From: Hyphomicrobiales bacterium
GTDB taxonomy: Bacteria; Pseudomonadota; Alphaproteobacteria; Rhizobiales; Devosiaceae
Assembly: GCA_028290345.1 (NCBI GenBank)
Contig: JAQGKB010000105.1
Coordinates: forward strand, 1-11,334
Direction of reading: 5' to 3'
Length of the DNA: 11,334 nt
The notes below the pieces were generated by a model that was given only the letters and a program-made list of their open reading frames with translations, searched no databases and was not told the DNA's origin. Each line of letters opens with the position of its first letter. Position 1 is the stretch's first letter. The position numbers were made by a program, and so were the translations under genes. Shown here piece by piece: positions 1-8,323 of the stretch.

Positions 1-543
1 AAGGCGAAGGAATATCTCGCCAAGACGCAGTGGGCGAATGGCGGGCTGGAACTCGAATACGTTTCCCAGCAGGGCAATGACGAAACCCGACGGGTCGGGC
101 TGGTCCTGCTCAGCAGCCTGCAGGCTATCGGCGTCAAGGTAAAACTGACGCCGATGCTGTGGGCGAACATGGTCGCCAATGCGCAAAGCCCGGATACGGC
201 CGCGAACATGACGGGCCTCTTCATGTCGACCTATACTTCCGACCCGGACTCCGCCGCCTCGCAATATGACAAGAGCGCCTGGGGCCAGTGGTTCGGCGTC
301 AGCCACTATAACGATCCGGCGGTGTTCGATCTGATCCAGAAGGGCAAGACCACTGCGAACTGGTCGGATCGCGCGCCGATCTACACCGAGATCCAGAAGA
401 AGCTCACAGAGGACCAGCCGGAAGTCTTCGGCTACATGCCCAACGTCCGCATCGCCCACCGCGACTACGTTAAGGGTTATGCGTTCTCGCCCACCGACAC
501 GACGGGCTTTGCCGATTTCGGAGCGCTCTGGATCGACCAGTGA
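1..543 (+). CDS. Solute-binding protein of peptide-type ABC importer 1, C-terminal part (5' end outside window)
   Basis: This is the last 180 codons of a family 5 extracellular solute-binding protein (DppA/OppA type), the periplasmic receptor that delivers substrate to the permeases encoded next. The reading frame is open from base 1, so the true start and signal peptide lie upstream. Visible family features are the KAKEYLAKTQW stretch at fragment residues 1-11 (the helix that in this family precedes a G-rich turn), the LQAIGVKV strand near residues 40-47, the aspartate-rich STYTSDPDS segment near 76-84, a SHYNDPAVFDLI helix near 101-112, and the RAPIYTEIQKKLTEDQPEVFGY helix-strand unit near 124-145. 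It ends WIDQ with TGA at 541-543. The permease starts 32 nt downstream, which fits an A-B-C-D-F operon. The substrate is unknown; peptide binding is only the family default. Confidence 0.9.
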   Translation, partial: KAKEYLAKTQWANGGLELEYVSQQGNDETRRVGLVLLSSLQAIGVKVKLTPMLWANMVANAQSPDTAANMTGLFMSTYTSDPDSAASQYDKSAWGQWFGVSHYNDPAVFDLIQKGKTTANWSDRAPIYTEIQKKLTEDQPEVFGYMPNVRIAHRDYVKGYAFSPTDTTGFADFGALWIDQ

Positions 544-563
544 TCGTAAGCACAGCTGAGCCC

Positions 564-569
564 GGAGAG
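564..569 (+). promoter_or_regulatory. Ribosome binding site that supports the GTG start of permease 1
   Basis: GGAGAG lies 5 nt before the GTG codon at 575. It supports that non-ATG start, which also gives the N-terminus expected of a DppB-type permease (a basic residue pair followed by the first membrane segment). Confidence 0.7.
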
Positions 570-574
570 CTTCG

Positions 575-1582
575 GTGACATTGTACCTCGCACGCCGGGT
601 TGTGGTGCTCTGCACCATGCTGTTCGGGCTGCTGTGCATTACCTTCTTTATCGCCAATGTGGCGCCCGGAGATCCGGCTGCACTCGCAGCCGGACCCAAC
701 GCCACGGCCTCGATGGTTGCCACGATCCGCACCGAATATGGGCTGGACAAGCCGCTGCCGCAGCAGTTCGTGCTCTACGTGGCCAGTATCTTCCACGGCG
801 ATCTGGGCCGTTCCATCTCGACCTCGCAACTGGTAACGGATCAGATTGCGCTGGCCCTGCCCAACACCATCGAACTGGTGCTGTTCGCCACCGGGTTCGC
901 AGTGATTGCCGGTGTGTTCCTGGGTGTCGTCTCCGCAGTCTGGCGCGACAGCATCATCGATCACGCCATCCGCATCTTTTCCGTCTCAGGCATCGCCCTG
1001 CCGATGTTCTGGTTGGGCCTGCTGCTGCAATTGTTCTTTGCGGTGCAACTTGGCTGGCTGCCGGTCAGCGGCCGCCTCGGGCTGGTAACGGTTGCCCCGG
1101 AACCGATCACGCACCTGTTGATCGTGGATTCCATTCTGCGCGGGCAGTGGAGCACTGCGGGGGAGGCGTTCACCTATATATTGATGCCGGCGCTGGTCCT
1201 CTCGTTCCCGACGCTCGCCTCGATCTGCCGCGTGGCGCGCGCCGAGATGATTGAAACTCTATCGTCCGACTACGTGCTTGGGGCGCGGGCGCAGGGGCTC
1301 GGCATCTTCAGCATCCAGATCCGGCACGCGCTGCGCAACGCCATGCTGCCGGTGCTCGCAGTGATCGGCCTGCATTATGGCTGGACGTTGGGCGGCACGG
1401 CCCTTGTCGAGACCGTCTTCGATTGGCCGGGACTTGGCCTGCTGGCGGTCAATTCCGCCCTGCTTGCCGATTTCAAGCCGGTGCTTGCCGTCACTCTGAT
1501 CATTGGCTTTAACGTCATGCTGGCCAATTTTCTTATCGACATGGCCTATGCCTGGCTCGATCCGCGACTGAGACGAGGGTGA
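575..1582 (+). CDS. ABC importer 1 inner-membrane permease, DppB/OppB type
   Basis: This 335-residue integral membrane subunit forms half of the translocation channel of importer 1. The first membrane segment (about residues 8-30) follows LARR. A family motif near 75-79 reads HGDLG, and further hydrophobic segments lie near 98-122, 135-158, 200-217, 255-275 and 302-327. The EAA-type coupling loop that contacts the ATPases is at about 232-263 (ARAQGLG followed by RNAMLPV), and the C-terminus has the typical AWLDPRLR. Between segments there is a long periplasmic loop (about 163-202), as in E. coli DppB; the paralogue at 8324 lacks it. The start is GTG with a good ribosome binding site. It lies 32 nt after the binding protein and 4 nt before the next permease, so it is part of one operon. 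The family is certain, the substrate is not. Confidence 0.94.
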   Translation: MTLYLARRVVVLCTMLFGLLCITFFIANVAPGDPAALAAGPNATASMVATIRTEYGLDKPLPQQFVLYVASIFHGDLGRSISTSQLVTDQIALALPNTIELVLFATGFAVIAGVFLGVVSAVWRDSIIDHAIRIFSVSGIALPMFWLGLLLQLFFAVQLGWLPVSGRLGLVTVAPEPITHLLIVDSILRGQWSTAGEAFTYILMPALVLSFPTLASICRVARAEMIETLSSDYVLGARAQGLGIFSIQIRHALRNAMLPVLAVIGLHYGWTLGGTALVETVFDWPGLGLLAVNSALLADFKPVLAVTLIIGFNVMLANFLIDMAYAWLDPRLRRG

Positions 1583-1586
1583 TGCG

Positions 1587-2503
1587 ATGAGCCTTCCCGA
1601 AGTCACCTCGCCAGACATGGCTGCGCTCACCCCAGGTGCCGGATCATCCAGCGGCCGGCGCGAGCTCAGGCGCGCCGTCTGGCTGCTGTCGCGCAGCTTT
1701 TCCTCGATGCTCGGCCTCGCCATCGTCGTGCTGTTCCTGGTGCTGGCGGTCTTCGGCAAATGGCTCGTGCCCTTTCCCGATGCCGCCACGGGCAGCGTCG
1801 ATATGGCTCACACCCTGCAGCCCCCGAATTGGGCGCATTGGTTCGGCACCGACGACATGGGAAACGATGTGTTCTCCCGCGTCATCATCGGCACGCAGAT
1901 TTCGCTGCAGGTCGGGCTGATCATCACCCTCGGTGCGGCAATCATTGGCGTGCCGCTGGGCATGCTTTCCGGCTATCTGGGCGGCTGGGTCCGCGTCACC
2001 ATCATGGCGATCACCGACCTGTTCCTCTCCGTCCCGAGCCTAGTGCTGGCTATCGCCATCGTGGCGGTACTTGGGCCGGGCGTTGCCAATGTCATGGTGG
2101 CGCTCGCGGCGGTATGGTGGCCCGGCTACGTTCGCTTGATCGACAGCAAGACCCTGGCTTTGCGCGAGGAGCCGTTTGTCGAGGCAGCACGAGCCCTCGG
2201 CGCCAGCACGCCGCGCATCATCTTCCGCTACCTGCTGCCCAATTGCGCCTCGCCACTGATCATCAAGGCCAGCATGGACATGGGCGCTGCGATCCTTGCC
2301 GCCGCCGGGCTCGGGTTCATCGGGCTCGGCGCCAAGGCGCCCTCGCCGGAATGGGGCGCCATGCTCAGCGTGGCGCGCGGCTATTTGCCGGAATGGTGGT
2401 GGTTCGCCGTATTCCCTGGCCTCGCGATCTATCTGAGCGTTCTGGGCTTCAATCTGCTGGGTGACGGACTTCGCGATATCTTCGATCCGAGGACCACCTC
2501 GCA

Positions 2504-2507
<4 letters not shown>
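1587..2507 (+). CDS. ABC importer 1 inner-membrane permease, DppC/OppC type
   Basis: This 306-residue second permease pairs with the preceding gene to form the membrane channel. After a polar N-terminal stretch of about 30 residues comes the first membrane helix (about 38-62). Next is the diagnostic OppC-family block HWFGTDDMGNDVFSR at 84-98, then the core of five membrane segments. The EAA coupling loop lies at about 195-224 (EPFVEAARALGAS then YLLPN), followed by LGFIGLGAKAPSPEWG at 242-257, a signature of this subunit, and LLGDGLRD near 290-297. GAGGG-like purines (GAGGG, 1575-1579) sit 7 nt before the ATG. Its TGA overlaps the ATG of the ATPase gene (ATGA at 2504-2507), so the two are probably translationally coupled. 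Confidence 0.94.
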
Positions 2508-3509
<1,002 letters not shown>

Positions 3510-3517
<8 letters not shown>

Positions 3518-4337
3518 GTTCGCGGCGGAAGCAGTCGGGCTGCGCAAGACCTTTACCGTTTCGGATGGCCTCTTCGCCAAGCGCCTGGTGACGGCCGTGG
3601 ACGGCGTCGATTTTCGCCTGGAAAACGGCGAGAGCGTCGGGCTGGTTGGCGAATCCGGATCGGGCAAATCTACGGTTGGCCGCCTCCTGCTGGGGCTGAT
3701 CGAGCCGAGCGACGGCGATATCCGCATCCTCGGCCGCGACATCGCCCACCTGAGGCGGGGCGAGTTGCGCACGCTCCGGCGCGACATCCAGATCGTCTTC
3801 CAGAATCCGCATACGGCGCTGCATCCGCGCATGACCGTCTCGCGCGCGCTTGCAGAGCCGTTGTTGATCCAGGGAGGCTTTGGCCGCACCGAAATCCGCC
3901 GCCGCATCGCCGAGATGGTCGACGTGATCGGGCTGCCCCACACCTTTCTCGGCCGCTATCCGCACGAGTTGTCGGGTGGCCAGAAGCAGCGCATCTGCGT
4001 CGCCCGCGCCCTGATGCTGAACCCAAAAATCTTGGTCCTCGACGAGCCGACATCGGCGCTGGACGTTTCCGTGCAGGCGCAGATCCTTGAATTCCTGCAG
4101 AAATTGCGCGCCGATTTCGGCCTGACCTATCTCTTCATCTCGCACAATCTGGCGGTCGTGCAGGCGATGTGCTCGCGCATCCTGGTGATGTATCGGGGCA
4201 AGGTCGTCGAGGAAGGATCGTCTCAACAAATCCTCACTGCGCCTGCTCACACCTATACCCGCCGGTTGCTCTCCGCGACTCTGCTGCCCACGCCTGACGC
4301 GACGCTGCCGATCCTGGATCAGGAGCTACTTGCATGA
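3510..4337 (+). CDS. ABC importer 1 ATPase, DppF/OppF type, short form without the C-terminal cysteine module
   Basis: This 275-residue ATPase is the partner of the preceding gene product. Walker A is GESGSGKS (47-54), the Q-loop glutamine is 98 in VFQNP, the signature is LSGGQ (154-158), Walker B is ILVLDE (174-179), the D-loop is SALDV and the switch histidine is 212. All catalytic motifs are present. The C-terminus stops about 25 residues after a degenerate HTYTRRLL (family: HPYT), so the Cys-rich oligopeptide-transport tail seen in the three other ATPases here is absent. Reading past the stop shows no cysteine motif in another frame, so this looks like a naturally short form, similar in length to NikE and SapF, rather than a frameshift. 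The start at 3510 overlaps the upstream stop by 8 nt. An upstream in-frame ATG at 3471 would add 13 residues. Confidence 0.92.
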
Positions 4338-4496
4338 TCGGCCCGCGCGCTCCCGCATCCGCCGGCGGCTGACGAGATAGGTCAGGTTCTTCGTGACAAC
4401 ATTTCCCGAGCGCGCTGCAAACCGCGCGCCGGCGCAGCTTTCAAATAGTGCCGCTACCTACCGGCATCTCTTCCAAGAAATTGAGCGACCAAAAAA
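4338..4496 (+). other. 159-nt gap between importer 1 and the dehydrogenase gene
   Basis: No gene is visible here. A small GC stem (GCGCG at 4410-4414 with CGCGC at 4423-4427, 8-nt loop) has no T-run after it, so it is not a convincing terminator. I could not identify a reliable -35/-10 pair. The gap could carry a weak internal promoter, or simply be an operon spacer. Confidence 0.5.
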
Positions 4497-5771
4497 ATGA
4501 TAGAGACATCGAGAAACGGCCAGCGGGGCAGGGAGGATAGCGTTGCTGTCGTGGGCGCCGGGATAATTGGGCTTTCGATCGCCTGGCATCTCAACAAGCG
4601 CGGCATCCCCGTTGTGATCTACGATCCGAACGAACCGGGCAGTGGCTGTTCATCCGGCAATGCGGGCGCCATCAGTCCCGGCTCCGTGGTGCCGCTCGCA
4701 ATGACCGGGTTGCTGGCGTCAGTACCGGGCATGCTGCTGAATCCGGCGGGGGCACTGCATATTCCGATGCGGTACTGGCTCACTGCTTTTCCGTGGCTCG
4801 CACGGTTCGTGTCGCATGCCCGGCCGTCGCAGGTTCGCGTCATCTCCAAAGCTTTGGCGGACCTTTATGCGCCCGCTATCGACCATCATCACCAATTGCT
4901 GACGGAGATCGGCGCGATCGACCTGATGCGGAAGAGCGGTCAACTTTATCTCTACCGAGACGAACGCCAATTGCAGGATAGTGAGCGGGACTGGAAGTTG
5001 AGGGCGTCGCATGGCGTAGCCTTCGATATCCTGAAGCGCGGCGAGATCGAGGAACTCGAGCCGCAAGTCGGGCAAGCGTATCAAATCGGCGTTTTCCTGC
5101 CGAACGCAGCAATGAGCGTCAACCCACAGCGGCAAGCATTGGCGATCGCCCAAGCGCTGGTGAGCTCCGGCGCGGAGCTTGTTCGCGAACGCGTGCTCGG
5201 TTTCGAGCATTCAGGTCAGACCATAACGGGGGTTCGCACGGACCAAGGTTCTCACCCTCATCGTGCCACCGTCGTCGCTGCCGGAGCCTGGTCGGCTTCG
5301 CTTCTGCGAACGCTGGGCTACCGAGTGCCCCTTGAGGCACAGCGGGGGTATCACGTGGATTTCAAGGACGCTGGAATATCCCTAAGCCGCCCGATTATAC
5401 CGGCGGATCGAAAAGTCTTTATCACGCCGATGGAAACGGGGCTTCGGGTGGCCGGCACTGTCGAGATCGCCGGCCTGAACGCGGCGCCGTCTGAGGCGCG
5501 CGCAAAGCTGCTCTATGAAGACCTGCGAGCCGCGCTCCCATCAGTCCGCACCGAGCAGCCAGATCCGTTCTGGATGGGGCACCGGCCGTGCCTCCCGGAC
5601 TCGCTGCCCGTGATAGGTCCGACCGAGAAGTGGGCCGGACTGTTCTCCGCCTTTGGCCACGGTCACCTGGGGCTGACTGCCTCCGCCGCCACCGGCGACC
5701 TCGTCGGACGAATGATCAGCGGGGAGCCCGTGCCGATAAATGTCGCGCCGTTCCGGATCGAGCGCTTTTAA
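4497..5771 (+). CDS. FAD-dependent D-amino-acid dehydrogenase-like oxidoreductase (DadA family)
   Basis: This 424-residue flavoprotein belongs to the DAO/DadA family. Such enzymes oxidise the C-N bond of an amino acid to an imine, which hydrolyses to a keto acid, and pass electrons to the membrane quinone pool. The dinucleotide-binding fold shows GAGIIG at 20-25, with the ribose-binding acidic residue Asp43 in IYDPN. It continues with a DadA-like GSGCSSGNAGAIS (48-60). The C-terminal FAD/substrate region carries GHRPCLPDSLPVIG (361-374) and GHGHLGLTASAATG (387-400), both typical of DadA. Length is normal (about 410-430). The ATG directly follows an A7 run and has no clear ribosome binding site; no better in-frame start precedes the FAD motif. 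The substrate could be a D-amino acid, hydroxy-D-proline or an N-substituted amino acid. Its place after importer 1 suggests it acts on imported material. Confidence 0.88.
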   Translation: MIETSRNGQRGREDSVAVVGAGIIGLSIAWHLNKRGIPVVIYDPNEPGSGCSSGNAGAISPGSVVPLAMTGLLASVPGMLLNPAGALHIPMRYWLTAFPWLARFVSHARPSQVRVISKALADLYAPAIDHHHQLLTEIGAIDLMRKSGQLYLYRDERQLQDSERDWKLRASHGVAFDILKRGEIEELEPQVGQAYQIGVFLPNAAMSVNPQRQALAIAQALVSSGAELVRERVLGFEHSGQTITGVRTDQGSHPHRATVVAAGAWSASLLRTLGYRVPLEAQRGYHVDFKDAGISLSRPIIPADRKVFITPMETGLRVAGTVEIAGLNAAPSEARAKLLYEDLRAALPSVRTEQPDPFWMGHRPCLPDSLPVIGPTEKWAGLFSAFGHGHLGLTASAATGDLVGRMISGEPVPINVAPFRIERF

Positions 5772-5774
5772 AAC

Positions 5775-5797
5775 ATGGGTTGGTATGACCTACCCAT
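5775..5797 (+). terminator. Imperfect 23-nt palindrome after the dehydrogenase stop: possible terminator or operator
   Basis: Starting 4 nt after the TAA, ATGGGT(T)GGT pairs with ACC(T)ACCCAT around a 3-nt loop, giving nine base pairs and one T-T mismatch. TTTA follows, which is a short T-run for an intrinsic terminator. A second stem, AGTCG (5800-5804) with CGACT (5814-5818), precedes GGAATTTTCT, so the two together could end transcription. The core GGTATGACC also resembles GGT-N3-ACC operators of GntR/FadR-type repressors, so a protein-binding site is the alternative. Confidence 0.35.
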
Positions 5798-6002
5798 TTA
5801 GTCGGACCGTTTTCGACTGGAATTTTCTAGCCATAGATAGTCGCAAATTTGGAGGAGCAGGTCACCTGTAGACGGCCCGCGGCTTCTGTTCCGGCATTTT
5901 TCAAACACTTTGGAAAGAAAGTTTTCGTTTCATGTGAGCAAACAGGAATGTAGGTCTTCTTTGCTTGCCTCCAATCTATCGTGGAGAAATCGCAGAGAGA
6001 GG

Positions 6003-6218
6003 ATGCTAGGCGTGACCCTAAAACTGAGACCGTCCTTCCGAGGACCGGAGGCGGAAAGAATCGACGTTCCGAAGCCGCCGGAACGCGTGTCGATCGCCTC
6101 CCCAAAGGGGCGGCGGGCAGATATCGAGCTGCTCAGCAAGGCACGGCGTGACTATATGGACACGGCTCATTCCAACACGGTCCGCTTTCCTCCGCCGCAA
6201 TGGGCCGCAAGAGCGTGA
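6003..6218 (+). CDS. Possible small hypothetical ORF overlapping the start of importer 2
   Basis: An open frame runs from ATG 6003 (72 residues) or GTG 6012 (69 residues) to TGA 6216-6218. AGAGAGGA at 5996-6003 is 8 nt before the GTG and would be a good ribosome binding site for it. The predicted product is basic and hydrophilic, with a helix-like ELLSKARRDYMDTAHS stretch and the ending FPPPQWAARA. It has no membrane segment and no family I recognise. It overlaps the ATPase ATG at 6200 by 19 nt, and its TGA overlaps an alternative GTG start of the ATPase (GTGA at 6215-6218), which would suit coupling. Against it, several other frames here are also open, including on the - strand, so openness alone proves little. 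It could be a remnant of a lost gene's 3' end. Confidence 0.25.
   Translation: MLGVTLKLRPSFRGPEAERIDVPKPPERVSIASPKGRRADIELLSKARRDYMDTAHSNTVRFPPPQWAARA
6094..6116 (+). other. Strong GC hairpin upstream of importer 2
   Basis: GCC-T-CCCC (6096-6103) pairs with GGGG-C-GGC (6107-6114) around an AAA loop, with one T-C mismatch and an extra C-G and T-G pair outside. No T-run follows, so it is not an intrinsic terminator on either strand. It lies about 85 nt before the ATPase ATG and could structure the leader RNA, or be incidental if the small ORF here is translated. Confidence 0.4.
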
Positions 6219-7303
6219 TCCAAGCTAATTCTCCGTCGAATGCGGATACCGGCAAAGGGCAAGTTTCTGACACCCCATCTTTGGACCGCGGCCAAATCCG
6301 ACCCGAACCTGCCCTTGCGCAGAAGCTCTTGGAAGTTCGGGATCTCAAGACGAAGTTCTACACGGTCGACGGTGTCGTAAATGCTCTGAATGGCATCTCA
6401 TATTCAGTCGACAAGGGCGAATGCCTGGCCATCGTTGGGGAAAGCGGTAGCGGCAAGACGGTTGGGGTGCTTTCGATCCTGCGGTTGATCCAGTCACCGC
6501 CCGGCAGGATCGTTGGCGGCAGCATCTTTTTCAAAGGCATCGATCTGCTTACGCTCGACGATCGCGCCCTGCGGGAAATACGGGGCGGTGCCATTGCCGT
6601 CATCTTCCAGGATCCAATGACGTCGCTCAATCCAGTTATGCGGATCAGCGCGCAGATCACCGAAAACATCATGGCACACGAGCGCCTTACCCACGTGCAG
6701 GCCCGGGCGAAGGCGGTCGACTTGCTGGCCATGGTGGGAATTCCGACGCCGGCAAAGCGGCTGAATGACTATCCTCATCAGTTCTCTGGCGGCATGCGCC
6801 AGCGCGTCATGATAGCAATGGCGCTGTCGTGCTCGCCTCAACTGATCATCGCGGACGAGCCAACAACAGCGCTCGACGTGACTGTCCAAGCACAAATCGT
6901 CGAGCTGGTGAAGAAACTCCAGGCGGAACTCGGCACAGCCGTGATCTGGATTTCCCACGACCTCGGTGTGGTCGCGCGTCTCGCCGACAGGGTCGCCGTC
7001 ATGTATGCCGGGCACATCGTCGAAACGGCACCGGTGGACGAGTTATATGCGCGGCCTGCCCACCCCTATACGATAGGTCTGCTCAATTCGCTGCCGCGCC
7101 TCGATGCGCGCACCAAGACGAAGCTGCAGGCCATCGGAGGCCTGCCGCCAAACCTGCTCGGGGACCTGCGGGGCTGCCCTTTTGCACCGCGCTGTCGCTT
7201 TGCGACCAATCGCTGTCGCGAAGAAAACCCGACTCTCGCCGAGGTCGCTCCCGGTCACGCGGTTGCTTGCTGGCATGACGAATTGACGAGGGCCCAAGCA
7301 TGA
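6200..7303 (+). CDS. ABC importer 2 ATPase, DppD/OppD type with four-cysteine module
   Basis: This 367-residue ATPase is one of the two energising subunits of importer 2. Walker A is GESGSGKT (80-87), the Q-loop glutamine is 137, the signature is FSGGM (195-199), Walker B is LIIADE (215-220) and the switch histidine is 253. HPYTIGL (288-294) opens the oligopeptide-transport tail, with cysteines 326, 332, 339 and 357 in the pattern that binds [4Fe-4S] in studied relatives. The conserved family start is LLEVRDLKTKFYT at 43-55, so about 40 polar residues precede it. No ribosome binding site is evident for ATG 6200, GTG 6215, TTG 6281 or TTG 6329, so the start is uncertain; 6200 is kept as the only ATG. 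Its TGA overlaps the next ATG (ATGA at 7300-7303). Confidence 0.93.
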   Translation: MGRKSVIQANSPSNADTGKGQVSDTPSLDRGQIRPEPALAQKLLEVRDLKTKFYTVDGVVNALNGISYSVDKGECLAIVGESGSGKTVGVLSILRLIQSPPGRIVGGSIFFKGIDLLTLDDRALREIRGGAIAVIFQDPMTSLNPVMRISAQITENIMAHERLTHVQARAKAVDLLAMVGIPTPAKRLNDYPHQFSGGMRQRVMIAMALSCSPQLIIADEPTTALDVTVQAQIVELVKKLQAELGTAVIWISHDLGVVARLADRVAVMYAGHIVETAPVDELYARPAHPYTIGLLNSLPRLDARTKTKLQAIGGLPPNLLGDLRGCPFAPRCRFATNRCREENPTLAEVAPGHAVACWHDELTRAQA

Positions 7304-8277
7304 AGAACGAGGTTCTGGTCCGCGTCAAAGACCTGAAAATGCATTTCCCCATTCGTGCGGGCGTGCTGAACCGCGTTGTCGGAGCCGTGAAGGCGGTGGA
7401 CGGCGTGACTTTCGATATCTTGAAAGGCGAAACCCTGGGCCTGGTCGGGGAGAGCGGCTGCGGCAAGACGACGGCAGGCCGCGCCATCCTGCATCTCTAC
7501 CGTCCGACAGCAGGAGAGGTTGCCTTCCGGGGCGTCGATCTCGCCAAAGAAAGTCCTGAATATGTGCGCCGCGCGAGGCGGCACATGCAGATGATTTTCC
7601 AGGATCCCTACGCTTCACTCAATCCACAGATGCGTGTCGGCGAGATCATCGGGCGGCCTCTGCGCGTGCACGGATTGGTCAAGGACGCTCAGGAGGAAAA
7701 GCACCTCGTCACCGAACTGATGCAGAAGGTGGGCCTCAACACATCCTACCGCGACCGGTACCCGCATGAGTTCTCCGGCGGGCAGCGCCAACGAATTGGG
7801 ATCGCACGCGCGCTCGCCACGTCACCTGATTTCATCGTTTGCGACGAAGCAATCTCCGCGCTCGATGTTTCGATCCAGGCTCAGATCATCAACCTGCTCG
7901 AACAACTGCGCGACGATCTCGGATTGACCTACCTGTTCATTGCCCACGATCTCGGCATGGTGCGGTACATCTCCACGCGGGTCGGGGTGATGTATCTGGG
8001 GAAAATGATGGAGCTGACGTCAAGCGACGAGCTCTACGACGACCCGCTCCACCCCTACACCAAAGCTCTCTTGTCGGCCATTCCGATCCCCGATCCGCCT
8101 TTGGAACGGCAGCGCCAGCGGATGCTGTTGGAAGGCGACTTGCCGAGCCCGAGCAATCCGCCGGCCGGCTGTCGTTTCAGTTCCCGCTGCCCGCTTGCCA
8201 CAGAGCACTGTCGAGCTGTCGAACCGAAGTTTCGCGAAGTAACCACGAGGCACTGGGTCGCATGTCATCTCGTCTGA
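7300..8277 (+). CDS. ABC importer 2 ATPase, DppF/OppF type with four-cysteine module
   Basis: This 325-residue ATPase is the heterodimer partner of the preceding gene product. Walker A is GESGCGKT (50-57), the Q-loop glutamine is 101 in IFQDP, the signature is FSGGQ (158-162), Walker B is FIVCDE (178-183) and the switch histidine is 216. The Walker B tail reads DEAISALD where DEPTSALD is more usual; this variant keeps the catalytic glutamate. The full oligopeptide-transport tail is present from HPYTKALLSAIPIPDP (251-266), with cysteines 291, 297, 304 and 322. This differs from importer 1, whose F-type subunit has lost that tail. GAGGG at 7288-7292 is 7 nt before the ATG, and the start overlaps the upstream stop, so translation is probably coupled. 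Confidence 0.94.
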   Translation: MKNEVLVRVKDLKMHFPIRAGVLNRVVGAVKAVDGVTFDILKGETLGLVGESGCGKTTAGRAILHLYRPTAGEVAFRGVDLAKESPEYVRRARRHMQMIFQDPYASLNPQMRVGEIIGRPLRVHGLVKDAQEEKHLVTELMQKVGLNTSYRDRYPHEFSGGQRQRIGIARALATSPDFIVCDEAISALDVSIQAQIINLLEQLRDDLGLTYLFIAHDLGMVRYISTRVGVMYLGKMMELTSSDELYDDPLHPYTKALLSAIPIPDPPLERQRQRMLLEGDLPSPSNPPAGCRFSSRCPLATEHCRAVEPKFREVTTRHWVACHLV

Positions 8278-8323
8278 CAACAAAACTGTGGCCACCCGCT
8301 CCATGCGATGATGGCGTGAGCCG

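Larger units (their letters stand above)
5772..6199 (+). other. 428-nt region between the dehydrogenase and importer 2; probable promoter and leader of importer 2
   Basis: No well-supported gene fills this stretch. It is more AT-rich than the flanking genes up to about 6000, then becomes GC-rich. It holds an imperfect 23-nt palindrome right after the dehydrogenase stop, a second small stem, an 11-nt perfect palindrome CAGGTCACCTG at 5858-5868, a strong GC hairpin near 6094-6116 and a possible short ORF ending at 6218. Importer 2 needs a promoter, and this is the obvious place for one, but I could not pick a credible -35/-10 pair by eye. Confidence 0.5.

Noticed and set aside
1760..2464. A 234-codon + strand frame inside the DppC-type permease gene
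   Set aside because: It is an out-of-frame shadow with a histidine- and arginine-rich product and no ribosome binding site. The permease frame carries all family motifs.
4410..4440. GC-rich stems after the importer 1 ATPase as an intrinsic terminator
   Set aside because: The stems are short and no T-run follows, so termination is not supported.
4338..4496. Frameshifted remains of the missing cysteine-rich tail of the DppF-type ATPase
   Set aside because: No frame downstream of the stop encodes the GC-x5-RC-type cysteine pattern or oligopeptide-transport tail residues, so the protein appears naturally short.
5827..6105. A 92-codon - strand open frame in the middle region
   Set aside because: It has no ribosome binding site that I could support and no recognisable features, and it crosses the palindromic region. 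It is less convincing than the + strand small ORF, which is itself uncertain.
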